A program made the position numbers and the translations under genes. From Nocardioides sp. SLBN-35 (lineage in GTDB: Bacteria > Actinomycetota > Actinomycetes > Propionibacteriales > Nocardioidaceae), in contig NZ_VFNU01000001.1 of NCBI RefSeq assembly GCF_006715725.1, positions 4,774,001 through 4,838,000 on the forward strand: DNA of 64,000 nucleotides, given 5' to 3'. The notes under the pieces were generated by a model, which saw only the letters and a program-made list of their open reading frames with translations, ran no database searches and was not told the DNA's origin. Each line of letters starts with the position of its first letter. Position 1 is the stretch's first letter. Of the stretch, positions 51,960 to 62,286 are shown in pieces.

Positions 51960-52415
51960 TCAGGGGTTCTTCTTGAGTGAGTCGGCGAGGGCGAGGGCGT
52001 CCTCGGACAGGGCCCGCGCCCGGTCCTGGTCGCCGTCGGCCACGGCCTGCCAGTAGTCGATCTTGAGCTGCACGTAGCGACGTCGTACGGCGAGCTGCTC
52101 GGCCTCCACCGCCAGCCGGTCCCGCTGGGCCGCGAGCAGCTCGATCTGCTGGTCGGCCGCCGCCGCTCCCTTGGCCCCGTTCTCGACGTACTGGCGCATG
52201 TCGCTGATCGACAGGCCCGTCGCGTTGAGGCACGCCACCCAGGTCAGCACGTCGAGGTCGCCCTCCGTGTAGACCCGGTGCCCGCTGCTCGCCGAGCGGC
52301 CCACGGGTGCGACCACCCCGACCGACTCGTAGTAGCGCAGAGTGCTCGCCGGGAGCCCGGTCAGTGCGGCTGCTTCCTTGATGGAGAAGGTCCGGCCGGC
52401 CGTTCGTGAGCTCAC
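51960..52415 (-). CDS. MerR-family transcriptional regulator
   Basis: A 151-residue activator. The winged HTH is at the N-terminus (FSIKEAAALTGLPASTLRYYESVGVVAPVGR ... GHRVYTEGDLDVL), followed by a long dimerisation helix and a Lys-rich tail (SLKKNP). No Cys cluster is present, so it is not a metal sensor of the classical type. The GTG at 52415 is 7 nt from the -10 box, a leaderless start. The dyad in the promoter spacer shows autoregulation of this regulator - alcohol dehydrogenase unit. Confidence 0.88.
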   Translation of the reverse strand: MSSRTAGRTFSIKEAAALTGLPASTLRYYESVGVVAPVGRSASSGHRVYTEGDLDVLTWVACLNATGLSISDMRQYVENGAKGAAAADQQIELLAAQRDRLAVEAEQLAVRRRYVQLKIDYWQAVADGDQDRARALSEDALALADSLKKNP

Positions 52416-52422
52416 TTCGACG

Positions 52423-52452
52423 AGGCTAGGAACTTCGAGTACTTGAAGTCAA
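52423..52452 (-). promoter_or_regulatory. MerR-type promoter with operator in the spacer
   Basis: On the minus strand, TTGACT (52447-52452) and TAGCCT (52423-52428) are 18 bp apart. The spacer is occupied by the dyad ACTTCAAGTACTCGAAGT (52432-52449), which overlaps the -35 box. Long spacer plus central dyad is the hallmark of MerR activation by DNA distortion. The GTG of merR follows 7 nt after the -10. Confidence 0.78.
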
Positions 52453-52480
52453 AGCATCTTGCTCGCAGGCCCAGGCGCCT

Positions 52481-53475
<995 letters not shown>

Positions 53476-53479
<4 letters not shown>

Positions 53480-54105
53480 GGTGCGGTTGTCCTCTCGTCG
53501 ACGATGATCACGTGCAGGTGGCGCGGCCCGTGGACGCCTTCGACCCGGTCGAGCTCGATGTCGGAGGTGGCGCTGGGGCCGCTGATCCAGGTCTGCGGGC
53601 GCTGCGGGTCGAGCAGCCCGAAGGCGTCGGGTACGTCGGGGACCACCTGGCCGGCGTACACGACGCAGACGTGGCGGTCCGGGACCAGGGTGATCGCCCG
53701 GCGCCCCTGGTCGGCCTCGTGGTCGAGCACGATCGTCCCCGTCTCAGCGATGCCCACCCGGCAGCACGTGACGACGGCTTCCATCGCGTCCAGATCGGTC
53801 GCGGTGAGGCCGGCGTCCGCGACCGGGGAGGGGACCCCGGCCAGGACATCGTCCGGCAGGCCGGGCGGTACGACGACCCGCGCGCCGGCGGGGAGCGCGG
53901 CCGCCACCGCGACGGAGACCGCGTCCGACGAGCAGCGGACCACGGTCGCGCGGTAGTCGGCCACACGTTCCGCGAAGTGGGCGACCAGGCCGATCGCGGC
54001 CGGCGGCACGGCGCCGGGCGGCGCGACGACCGGCTCGGTCGTCCCCTCGACGTCGTGCAGCGCCGCCCTGACGCGGCCGAGGATCTCGTCGCGCGCACTG
54101 GTCAT
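53476..54105 (-). CDS. lutC: Lactate utilization protein C (LUD domain)
   Basis: A 209-residue LutC/YkgG family subunit of the LutABC iron-sulfur L-lactate oxidation system. The LUD-fold core is seen in ARVVVPPGLPDDVLAGVP, GIAETGTIVLDHEADQGRRAITLVPDRHVCVVY and WISGPSATSDIELDRVEGVHGPRHLHVIIV. The ATG at 54105 overlaps the lutB stop as ATGA. Confidence 0.9.
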
Positions 54106-55574
54106 GGGCGCTCCCCTCCGTCGGTGCGCTGCCACCACTCACGGAAGGACTCCGTCGGTGGCGCGGGCAGGTCGCGGGCGTCGGTCCAGGCCGAGCCGGG
54201 ACCGGGAAGGCGACCGAGCGACGTACGGCCGCGACGACGCAGGATCCGTCCCGCGACGGAGGAGAGTCGCTCGACGCGGTCGAGCCGGGAGGCGTCGCCG
54301 AACGCCCACGCGGCACCGCGGAAGGCCACCGCCTCGGGCTTGGGGATCCGGTCCTCGCGGTGTCCGTCGACGACCTGCGAGCGCAGGTGGACCAGCACCT
54401 CGGGGATGTCGATGCGGACCGGGCAGGCCTCGAAGCAGGCGCCGCACAGCGAGGAGGCGTAGGGCAGCGAGTCGGTCTGCGGGTCGCCGGTACCGCGCAG
54501 CAGGGGGTTCAGGATCGCGCCGATCGGACCGGGGTAGACCGAGCCGTAGGCGTGGCCACCGGTGCGCTCGTAGACCGGGCAGACGTTGAGGCAGGCCGAG
54601 CACCGGATGCAGCGCAGCGCCTGGCGGCCGGTCTCGTCGGCGAGGGCCCGGGTGCGTCCGTTGTCGAGGAGCACGACGTGCACCTCCTGGGGGCCGTCGC
54701 CGGGTGTGATGCCGGTCCAGGTCGAGGTGTAGGGGTTCATCCGCTCGCCGGTCGAGGAGCGCGGCAGCAGCCGGAGCAGCGGGTCGAGCTCGGCCCAGGT
54801 CGGGACGACCTTCTCGATGCCGACGATGCTGACCAGCACCTCGGGCAGGGTCAGGCACATCCGGCCGTTGCCCTCGGACTCGACGACGACCAGGGTGCCG
54901 GTGTCGGCCACGGCGAAGTTCGCGCCGGAGACGGCCATCCGGGCGCGCAGGAACTTCTCGCGCAGGTGCTCGCGGGCGGCGCCGGCCAGCACCGCCGGCT
55001 CGTCGGTGAGGTCGTCGGGAGCGGGCCGGCCGACCTCGCCCATCCGGCGGCGGAAGATCTCGCGGATCTCGGCCCGGTTGCGGTGGATGGCGGGCACCAG
55101 GATGTGACTGGGCAGGTCGCCCCCCAGCTGGACGATGAGCTCGGCGAGGTCGGTCTCCCAGGCCGCGATGCCCGAGTCTTCGAGCGCCTCGTTGAGCGCG
55201 ATCTCCTGGGTGACCATCGACTTGACCTTCACGACCTCGTCGACGGCGTGCGCACGGGCGATGTCGACGACGATCCGGTTGGCCTCCTCGGCGTCGCGCG
55301 CCCAGTGCACGACGGCGCCGCGTGCGGTCAGCGACGCCTCGAGCTGCACGAGGTGGGTGTCGAGCGAGCGCAGCGCGCGCTCCTTGACGGCCGCGCCGGC
55401 CAGGCGCAGCTCCTCCCAGTTGTCGACCTCGCCGACCACCGCGGCCCGCTTGCCGCGGATCACACCGGTGGCGTGGGCCAGGTTGTGGCGCAGCTGGGTG
55501 TCGGCGAGGGCGGTCCGGGCTGCCGTGGGGAAGGCCGGCATGCCGACGAAGGTTCCGGTCGTCGGGCCCGTCAT
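54102..55574 (-). CDS. lutB: Lactate utilization iron-sulfur protein B
   Basis: A 490-residue LutB/YkgF protein. An N-terminal LUD domain (ARAHAVDEVVKVKSMVTQEIALNEALEDSGIAAWETDLAE ... ADTGTLVVVESEGNGRMCLTLPE) is followed by a ferredoxin-type pair of 4Fe-4S motifs, CIRCSACLNVCPVY and CGACFEACPVRIDIP. It carries electrons during oxidation of L-lactate to pyruvate at the membrane or cytoplasm. The ATG at 55574 overlaps the lutA stop as ATGA. Confidence 0.93.
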   Translation of the reverse strand: MTGPTTGTFVGMPAFPTAARTALADTQLRHNLAHATGVIRGKRAAVVGEVDNWEELRLAGAAVKERALRSLDTHLVQLEASLTARGAVVHWARDAEEANRIVVDIARAHAVDEVVKVKSMVTQEIALNEALEDSGIAAWETDLAELIVQLGGDLPSHILVPAIHRNRAEIREIFRRRMGEVGRPAPDDLTDEPAVLAGAAREHLREKFLRARMAVSGANFAVADTGTLVVVESEGNGRMCLTLPEVLVSIVGIEKVVPTWAELDPLLRLLPRSSTGERMNPYTSTWTGITPGDGPQEVHVVLLDNGRTRALADETGRQALRCIRCSACLNVCPVYERTGGHAYGSVYPGPIGAILNPLLRGTGDPQTDSLPYASSLCGACFEACPVRIDIPEVLVHLRSQVVDGHREDRIPKPEAVAFRGAAWAFGDASRLDRVERLSSVAGRILRRRGRTSLGRLPGPGSAWTDARDLPAPPTESFREWWQRTDGGERP

Positions 55575-56311
55575 GCCGGCTGCTCCTCGGTCGAGGCGAG
55601 GACCTCCGCGAGGTGCATCACCCGGACGCCCGACCGCCCCCGGTTCAGCACTCCCCCGATGTGCATCAGGCACGAGTTGTCACCGGCGACGAGGACCTCG
55701 GCGCCGGTCTCGCGCACGTGCCGCGCCTTGTCGGAGCCCATCGCCACCGAGGTGTCGGAGTTCTTCAGCGCGAAGGTGCCGCCGAAGCCGCAGCACTCCT
55801 CCGCCTTCGGCAGGTCCACGAGTCGCAGTCCGCGGACCTTCTCCAGCAACCGGCGTGGCCGGTCGCCGACTCCGAGCATCCGCAGCGAGTGGCAGGTCGG
55901 GTGGTAGGTCACCGAGTGCGGGAAGTACGCCCCGACGTCCGTCACCCCGAGCACGTCGACGAGGAACTCACTCAGCTCGTGGGTCCTCGGCGAGGTCTGC
56001 GCGACCGCGGCCGCCAGGCCGGTATCTCCGGAGCGCGCCGCCACGAGCTGGTGCTGGTGCCGCGCGGAGCCGGCGCACGAGCCGGACGGCGTGACGACGG
56101 CGTCGTACCCCTCGAAGGCCCGGACGAAGGACCGCACCGCGGGCACCGCCTCGTCGAGGTAGCCGGTGTTGACCATCGGCTGCCCGCAGCAGGTCTGCGC
56201 CTGGGGGAAGTCGACATCGACGCCGAGCCGGCGGAGCAGCCGGACGACGGCCTGGCCGGTCCCGGGGAACATGGCGTCGTTGACGCAGGTGACCATCAAC
56301 GCGACCCGCAT
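55571..56311 (-). CDS. lutA: Lactate utilization protein A (CCG-domain)
   Basis: A 246-residue LutA/YkgE protein with two Cys-rich CCG motifs, TCCGQPMVNTGY and ECCGFGGTFALK, which bind an iron-sulfur or heterodisulfide-type cofactor. The N-terminus MRVALMVTCVNDAMFPGTG is typical. I use the ATG at 56311; an ATG at 56350 is in frame but adds non-family residues. It is the first gene of lutA-lutB-lutC-gap. The upstream gap holds the terminator of the rhamnosidase gene. Confidence 0.92.
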   Translation of the reverse strand: MRVALMVTCVNDAMFPGTGQAVVRLLRRLGVDVDFPQAQTCCGQPMVNTGYLDEAVPAVRSFVRAFEGYDAVVTPSGSCAGSARHQHQLVAARSGDTGLAAAVAQTSPRTHELSEFLVDVLGVTDVGAYFPHSVTYHPTCHSLRMLGVGDRPRRLLEKVRGLRLVDLPKAEECCGFGGTFALKNSDTSVAMGSDKARHVRETGAEVLVAGDNSCLMHIGGVLNRGRSGVRVMHLAEVLASTEEQPA

Positions 56312-56366
56312 GGCCCCACTCTCCCACTCCTGGCTCTTGAAACGATTCATACCGTACCGCCGGAAC

Positions 56367-56395
56367 GGCCCAACCGCGAGTCACGCGGTTGGGCC
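56367..56395 (-). terminator. Terminator of the rhamnosidase gene
   Basis: A perfect 12-bp stem, GGCCCAACCGCG (56367-56378) with CGCGGTTGGGCC (56384-56395), loop AGTCA, lies 27 bp after the rhamnosidase stop and upstream of lutA on the same strand. It separates the two units. Confidence 0.8.
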
Positions 56396-56422
56396 ACTCC
56401 GGGCCTCACTCCCGCCGGGAGG

Positions 56423-59400
56423 TCAGCGGCGCTTGACCTTCGCGGTCTTGGCGCTGGTCACCGTCGCGGTCTGGTGACCTGGCAGGGACACGACGACGCG
56501 CAGACTGATCCGCTTGCCGGTGAGCTTCGCGCCCAACCGGAGCGAGCGGGCCGTCGCGCCCTTGATCGCCTTCTTGCCCGCGAACCACTGGTAGCCCACC
56601 GTGGCGCCGGCCGGCACCGCCAGGCTCCCCGTCAGCCGCTTGCCGACCCGGGCCTTGCCGGAGACCACCAGGACCCCGAGAGCCAGGTCGGCCGCAGTGA
56701 CCGGACCGACGGCGGCGGAGTCGGCGACCCCGCTCCCACCGGCCTTGCTGGCCGTGACCCGCACCGCGAGCCGGGCGCCCAGGTCCGCCACCCCGACGGC
56801 ATACGTCGAGCCGGTCGCGCCCGGGATCGGCTGCCCGTCCCGCAGCCACTGGCGGGCGAGGTCCAGCCCCTTGGTGTTCCACGAGCCGTCGGTCGCGGTC
56901 AGCGTCGCGCCGTACTGCGCGACACCCGTCACCTGAGGCGCCACGACCGCGGCGATCCGGTCGACGTCGGCGAGCGTCACCGTGGTCCGGTGCACCGCCT
57001 CGGTGTTGCCGGCGAGGTCGGTCGACGTGTACTCGACCACGTGGTCGCCGTACCCCTCGACCAGGACCGGGCTGTCGTCGGCGCGCTGCCATGCTCCCCC
57101 GTCGATCCGGTAGCGAGTGGTGGCCACGCCGCTCAGCGCGTCCTCCGCGGCGAGCGCGAGCCGGGCCCGGTCGGACCCGTCCACGCCGCTGCCCCGCTCC
57201 ATCGTCAGGACGGTGGCGGGCGGCGTCAGGTCGATGCCGACCTTCAACTCGCCGACCGGCGACCGGTTGCCCGCAGCGTCGGTGGCGCGGTAGGAGACGG
57301 TGTGCTCGCCCTCCTCGGCGATCCCGACCGCTCCGGCATAGGCCTGCCAGCCCGCGTCCTGGCCGACCTCGACGGCCGGCACGGGGTCGCGACCGTCGGC
57401 GGCCGCCACCTCGACGGTGACCGGGGAGGCGTACCAGCCGCCCGTTCCCGGCACGCCGGTGGCGACCGTGGCCGCGACGTCCGGCACCCGGGTGTCGTCG
57501 CCCAGCGGCAGCACCCACATGTCGGCGATCGACGGGTCGAAGTAGCCCGACGCGTCGAGCGGGTACTCGTACTTGATCCGCGCCGTCCCGTCGGCGGGCA
57601 GCACCGCCGGGTCGTCGACGAGAAGGTCGTAGACCTTGATCCCCAGACCGCTCTCCGTGCGCGGCACCAGCTGGGTCCTCACCAGCGTCCCGTCGACGTA
57701 CACGTTGTACTTCTTGGTCCGTGCGCCGTCGTACGTCTCGATGTTGCGGATGAGGAACGGCTCCCCGGCGGGGACGTCGACCTCCACGGAGTACCAGGAG
57801 CCGGGGTACGACGAGTGCGCATAGCGTCGCGTGTAGCCGGCCTCGCTGTTGGTGCCGCTGTTCGGGGCGGCCTGCAGCGCGTGCTCGGTCTCCGAGGCCG
57901 CGTTGCCGAAGTCGACGTGGTCGACGGCCTGTGCGGTGGGCGGGTGCGGCAGGTCGACGGTCACGCTCGTCGCCTCGGACACCGTCGTCCGGCCGGCCTG
58001 CCGGACATCGACCGTGAGGTCGACCTTCCCGCCGACCAGGTCGAGCGGCACCGTCACCGGCACCTTCGCGGTGGCCGTCTCCCCGGCCGGGACCAGGGTC
58101 TCGGCGGAGGGCACCGACCGCCAGCCGGCGGCCAGGCCGCGCACCGCGGCGGAGACCCGGGTGTCGCGGTCGCCGGCGTTGTGCACCGGCACGTCCAGAA
58201 CGAGCCGCTCGACCGGGTCCTCGCCGGCCGGCTCCACCGTGATGTCGCCGATGCCGAGACCGGAGTCCACGCGGACCCAGTCCGCAGTGGCGTCGCCGAC
58301 CGTGTAGTCGTGGCCGTCCAGGGTGAAGGAGACCTCCACCGTGGCGTCATGGCCTCCGGCCGCCGCGTTCGCGGGCACGCGCACGGTCACCGGGAGCTCG
58401 GCGCTCGCGCCGGGTGCCAGGTCGGCCGGCGCGATGCTCGCGGGCGCCCAGCCGTCGACCTCGACGGTCGCGGTCAGGTCGGAGACCGGGGCGTCACCGT
58501 CGTTGACGACGACGACGGAGCCCGACACCTCGCTCCCCGCGGCCACCGGGGCGTCGACCGGCGGAAGGCTCACGGCCAGGCCGTGGGCGGACATCACCAC
58601 CCGGGCCAGCGCCTGCTCGACGGCGGCGAGACGGCGGTCGACGTCTCCGCGGACGGGTCCGTCCACGTCGCTCAGCCCGAGCCAGGTGCGCAGGCCACGG
58701 ATCGTGTCCAGCGCGCCCACCAGGTGCTCGGCGACGGCGTCGCCCTCGGCGGTGCGGGCCGCGAGCACGGCGTCCCGGGCCTCGTCGAGACCGTCGGTCA
58801 GGTGCGTCCCGTCGCCGTCGGCCAGGTCGCCGGCAGACACCGTGTCGCCGACGTGCTCGCGGGCCGCCTCGATCAGGTCGAGGATCGCCCCGAGGGGCGC
58901 GTCGGCCGCGGTCACGGTGAAGTCGTAGCTGCCCGACCCGACGGTCACGACGACCTCGCCGTCGGCACTGGTGACGTCCTGCACCCCGGCCACGTCGGGG
59001 AGGAGGTCGCCACCCTCGGTGACGGCCCAGGTGTTGGCCGCTGGCAGCACGACCTCGGCCGTTGTGTTGACAGGTACGTCGACCGCCAGGGTGAGGTCCT
59101 CACCCTGTCGCTTCCAGTCGGTCGCGATGGTGCCGTAGACGGAGTCGTACTCACCCCGGGCATCGCTCAGCGCGCCGTCCACCGCCGGGGCCACCCGGAA
59201 CCTGCGATAGCCCGGCTCGAGCGGGCTGATCCCGCCGATGTTCTGGTACATCCAGTCGCCGACCGCGCCGTAGGCGTAGTGGTTGAAGGAGTTCATGCCG
59301 ACGTCGCCGAACGAGCCGTCCGGGTTGATGGAGTTCCACCGCTCCCACATGGTCGTGGCGCCCATCGCGACCTCGTAGCCCCACGAGGGATAGTCCTCGT

Positions 59401-62173
59401 GCAGGAGCAGCTCGTAGGCGAGGTCGTCGCGGTCGATCGAGGTCAGCGCGGGGAGCAGCCACGGCGTCCCGAGGAAGCCGGTGGTCAGATGGTTGTCGCT
59501 CGCGGCGAGCTTGGCCACGAACTTCGCGGCCACCGCGTCCCGCAGCTCGTCGGGCACCAGGTCCATGCCCAGCGCCATCGCGTAGCCGGTCTGGCTGTTG
59601 CCCGTGACGGTGCCGTCGGCCGCGACGAACTCCGCGCCGAACGCGGCCCGGACGTCGGCCGAGAGCTGGGCGAACCGCGCGGCGTCGGCGCCCTCGCCGA
59701 TGGCCGCGGCCATCTCCGCGAGCATCCGCGCGTCCTCGGCGTAGTAGGCCGTGCCGAGCACGCCCACCGGGGTCGGGTCGTCGAGGTTGAGCCAGTCGTT
59801 CCAGTTGCCGCGCGCGGTGTCGATCAGGTCGGCGCCCGCCCCGGCCTCGACCAGGTCGAGGTACTTGGTCATCAGCGCGTAGCTCTGGCGCACGATCGCG
59901 GTGTCGCCCTGCGCCTTGAAGACGGCGTACGGCACGGTGATGCCGGCGTCGGACCAGCCGAGTCCCGTGCCGAGGTCGATGCCCGGCGGCACCGGGGCGA
60001 TGCCGGGCAGGTTGCCGTCGTCGTACGCCGCGTCGCTCAGGTCGGTCATCCACTTGGACAGGAACGCCCGGGTGTCGCGCAGGTAGCTCGCCGTCGGCGC
60101 GAAGACGTTGATGTCACCGGTCCAGCCGAGCCGCTCGTCGCGAGCCGGGGTGTCGGTCGGGATCGAGACGAAGTTGCCGCGCTGGCCCCACGAGATGTTG
60201 CTGAGGAGCTGGTTGAGCATCGGGCTGGACGTCTCGAGGTCTCCGGTGGCCGGCAGGTCGGACCCCCAGACGACGCCGGTGACGTCGCTCGCGGCGGGCG
60301 GCGTGCCCGCGCCGGTGATCTCGACATAGCGGAAGCCGTGCTGGGTCAGAGCCGGCTCGTAGGTGACGGTGCCCCCGGCACCGAACGTGTAGTGGTCGGT
60401 CACCTTCGCGGCGCGCAGGTTGGCGGTGTAGAGCGTGCCGTCGGGGTTGAGCATCTCGCCGTAGCGGACCTTGACGGTGGACCCGGGCTGGCCGGTCAGC
60501 ACCATCCGGGCCACGCCGACCATGTTCTGGCCGAGGTCGTAGACGAAGGTGCCCGGCGTCGGCTCGGTGCGCTCGACGACGTCGAGCTCCTGGGTCGTGC
60601 GGACGGGCTCGTCGGGCTGGGGTACGACGAGCTCCGTCGCGGACTCGCGGGCCACGGCGGGCGTCCAACCGCTGTCGTCGTAGCCGGGCTGGTCCCAGCC
60701 GGGCTGGGCCAGGCGGGCGTCGAAGGTCTCGCCGTCGATGTTGTCCGCGGCGAGGTACGGGCCGGGGTGGGTGGTCCAGTCGTCTCCCGAATCGACCCAC
60801 TGGCTGGTGCCGTCGGTGTAGTCGATGCGGAGCCGGGCGAGCAGCGAGAGCCGGTTGCCGTAGACGCCGGGGCCCCACATCCCGACCTTGCCGCCCCACC
60901 AGCCGTTGCCCATGGTCGCGCCCAGCCCGTTGTCGCCCTCGCGGACCTGGTCGGTGACGTCGTAGGTCTGGTGCTGGAAGCGGGTGTTGTAGTCGGTCCA
61001 CCCTGGAGCCAGGTGCTGGTCGCCGACCGGCTCGCCGTTGAGCGTCAGCTCGTAGATGCCGCGCGCGGTGGCGTAGATCCGGGCGCGCTCCACGGTCTTG
61101 CCGCTCTCGGTCGCGAAGTCGGTGCGCAGCAGCGGCAGGTTGTCGTCGGGCGAGTGCCAGAGGAACTCCTGGTTGCCCTTGACCTCCAGGCCGTCGCTCA
61201 CCAGGGTGCCGCCGTTGAACGGGTTGCCGTCGGTGAAGTCGGTGTCGAGCAGCACGGCGCCGTTCTCGGCCTGCACGTGCACGGCGTGGACGGTGAACGC
61301 CTCGGTTCCCTCGGTCGCGACCGAGGTCCGGAAGCCGACGAAGCCCTGGGCGAAGTTCGTCCGGGTGCGGGAGTCGATCTGCTCGCCGTCGATCGAGGTG
61401 GTGATCGTGTCGCCGTCGACGGTCACGCTCATCCGGTGCTCGCCGGTGCGCAGCTCGTCGGCGGTGATGATCGAGCTGATGTCGACGTCGCCGAGCGAGG
61501 CGTAGCTGCCGTTGATCTTGGTGTGCGGCCGGAACAGGGCCTGGTTGCCCACGGCCTTGACCTGCCACATGTAGCCGTTGTTGGTGTTCGCGCTGCGGAT
61601 CATCGCGGCGAAGACCAGGTTGTCGAGGGTGAAGTCGAAGTCGGCCGTGTAGTCGGTCCACTTGGCGGCCTCGACGTCGGCGGGCGCGCCGACCCACTCG
61701 GCGTCGCCCCAGTCGCCGGCGTCCAGCAGGCCGGTCTCGAACCAGGTCGGGTCACTCCACGCGCCGGCCCGGTCCGCGCCGTCCCACACCCGCACCCGCC
61801 AGCTGTAGCGGGTCTGCGAGGCGAGCGCCGGGCCGCCGTACGCGATGTCGAGCTGGTCGTCGGAGTCGACCTTGCCGGAGGACCAGACCGTCGCTCCCCC
61901 GTCGGCGAGCGAGACCTCGAGCTCGTAGGCGCTCTGGACCGCGCCGCGGGCCGCGGAGGTGGAGCGCCAGCCGAACACCACGTCGTCGGCGCCGATGCCC
62001 AGGGGCTTGGTGCGCCCGTTGGCCTGCAGGCCGGTGACGGTGAGGCCGTCGCCGGAGGCGGCCGGTGCTGCCACGGCGGGCGCGGTCCAGGCGAAGGGTC
62101 CCCCCGTCAGCATGCCGAGGGTGAGAGTGGCTGCCGCGACCGTCGAGGTCAGGAGCCGGCGGCGTTGGGTCAT
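56423..62173 (-). CDS. Secreted multi-domain alpha-L-rhamnosidase (GH78)
   Basis: A 1,916-residue exported glycosidase that removes terminal alpha-L-rhamnose from plant or microbial glycosides. After a signal peptide (RRR start, cleavage near AVA-AP at about 36) come an Ig-like domain (VTGLQANGRTKPLGIG ... DVVFGWRSTS), a concanavalin-like insert, the bacterial rhamnosidase N-domain and the (alpha/alpha)6 catalytic domain. The acid residue region is TPARDERLGWTGDI (about 680) and ATTMWERWNS (about 943) contains the expected catalytic Glu. The C-terminal half carries a helical FIVAR-like stretch, NEW3-type beta domains (TVRVPANAAAGGHDATV), an Ig-like bacterial domain and two Trp-Tyr repeats (ARQWLRDGQPIPGAT; GYQWFAGKKAIKGAT) ending in a basic tail. 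The ATG at 62173 is used. A LacI-type operator lies upstream. Confidence 0.88.
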   Translation of the reverse strand: MTQRRRLLTSTVAAATLTLGMLTGGPFAWTAPAVAAPAASGDGLTVTGLQANGRTKPLGIGADDVVFGWRSTSAARGAVQSAYELEVSLADGGATVWSSGKVDSDDQLDIAYGGPALASQTRYSWRVRVWDGADRAGAWSDPTWFETGLLDAGDWGDAEWVGAPADVEAAKWTDYTADFDFTLDNLVFAAMIRSANTNNGYMWQVKAVGNQALFRPHTKINGSYASLGDVDISSIITADELRTGEHRMSVTVDGDTITTSIDGEQIDSRTRTNFAQGFVGFRTSVATEGTEAFTVHAVHVQAENGAVLLDTDFTDGNPFNGGTLVSDGLEVKGNQEFLWHSPDDNLPLLRTDFATESGKTVERARIYATARGIYELTLNGEPVGDQHLAPGWTDYNTRFQHQTYDVTDQVREGDNGLGATMGNGWWGGKVGMWGPGVYGNRLSLLARLRIDYTDGTSQWVDSGDDWTTHPGPYLAADNIDGETFDARLAQPGWDQPGYDDSGWTPAVARESATELVVPQPDEPVRTTQELDVVERTEPTPGTFVYDLGQNMVGVARMVLTGQPGSTVKVRYGEMLNPDGTLYTANLRAAKVTDHYTFGAGGTVTYEPALTQHGFRYVEITGAGTPPAASDVTGVVWGSDLPATGDLETSSPMLNQLLSNISWGQRGNFVSIPTDTPARDERLGWTGDINVFAPTASYLRDTRAFLSKWMTDLSDAAYDDGNLPGIAPVPPGIDLGTGLGWSDAGITVPYAVFKAQGDTAIVRQSYALMTKYLDLVEAGAGADLIDTARGNWNDWLNLDDPTPVGVLGTAYYAEDARMLAEMAAAIGEGADAARFAQLSADVRAAFGAEFVAADGTVTGNSQTGYAMALGMDLVPDELRDAVAAKFVAKLAASDNHLTTGFLGTPWLLPALTSIDRDDLAYELLLHEDYPSWGYEVAMGATTMWERWNSINPDGSFGDVGMNSFNHYAYGAVGDWMYQNIGGISPLEPGYRRFRVAPAVDGALSDARGEYDSVYGTIATDWKRQGEDLTLAVDVPVNTTAEVVLPAANTWAVTEGGDLLPDVAGVQDVTSADGEVVVTVGSGSYDFTVTAADAPLGAILDLIEAAREHVGDTVSAGDLADGDGTHLTDGLDEARDAVLAARTAEGDAVAEHLVGALDTIRGLRTWLGLSDVDGPVRGDVDRRLAAVEQALARVVMSAHGLAVSLPPVDAPVAAGSEVSGSVVVVNDGDAPVSDLTATVEVDGWAPASIAPADLAPGASAELPVTVRVPANAAAGGHDATVEVSFTLDGHDYTVGDATADWVRVDSGLGIGDITVEPAGEDPVERLVLDVPVHNAGDRDTRVSAAVRGLAAGWRSVPSAETLVPAGETATAKVPVTVPLDLVGGKVDLTVDVRQAGRTTVSEATSVTVDLPHPPTAQAVDHVDFGNAASETEHALQAAPNSGTNSEAGYTRRYAHSSYPGSWYSVEVDVPAGEPFLIRNIETYDGARTKKYNVYVDGTLVRTQLVPRTESGLGIKVYDLLVDDPAVLPADGTARIKYEYPLDASGYFDPSIADMWVLPLGDDTRVPDVAATVATGVPGTGGWYASPVTVEVAAADGRDPVPAVEVGQDAGWQAYAGAVGIAEEGEHTVSYRATDAAGNRSPVGELKVGIDLTPPATVLTMERGSGVDGSDRARLALAAEDALSGVATTRYRIDGGAWQRADDSPVLVEGYGDHVVEYTSTDLAGNTEAVHRTTVTLADVDRIAAVVAPQVTGVAQYGATLTATDGSWNTKGLDLARQWLRDGQPIPGATGSTYAVGVADLGARLAVRVTASKAGGSGVADSAAVGPVTAADLALGVLVVSGKARVGKRLTGSLAVPAGATVGYQWFAGKKAIKGATARSLRLGAKLTGKRISLRVVVSLPGHQTATVTSAKTAKVKRR

Positions 62174-62188
62174 GGGGGGTCCTCCTGG

Positions 62189-62202
62189 TTGAAACGTTGC
62201 AA
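62189..62202 (-). promoter_or_regulatory. LacI-type operator upstream of the rhamnosidase gene
   Basis: TTGAAACGTTGCAA is a 14-bp dyad with the central ACGT typical of LacI/GalR-family sites and one mismatched pair. It lies 16 bp upstream of the ATG. A related half-site, GGTTGCGG, lies next to it in the leftward reading. The regulator is not in the window; rhamnose or a rhamnoside is the expected inducer. Confidence 0.6.
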
Positions 62203-62286
62203 TCCGCAACCTAGGAGGGATGTGACCGTCGCCACAAGGTGCCTGTCCTGATCCGGACGGACCGATTCCGACCTTGCCGGGGGCGT

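Noticed and set aside
55613..62251. A 2,212-codon open frame on the plus strand opposite the rhamnosidase gene
   Set aside because: It is rich in Arg, Gly, Asp and His with no recognisable domain. Long antisense frames are expected in very GC-rich genes because third-position G/C avoids stops. The minus-strand frame has clear GH78 motifs.
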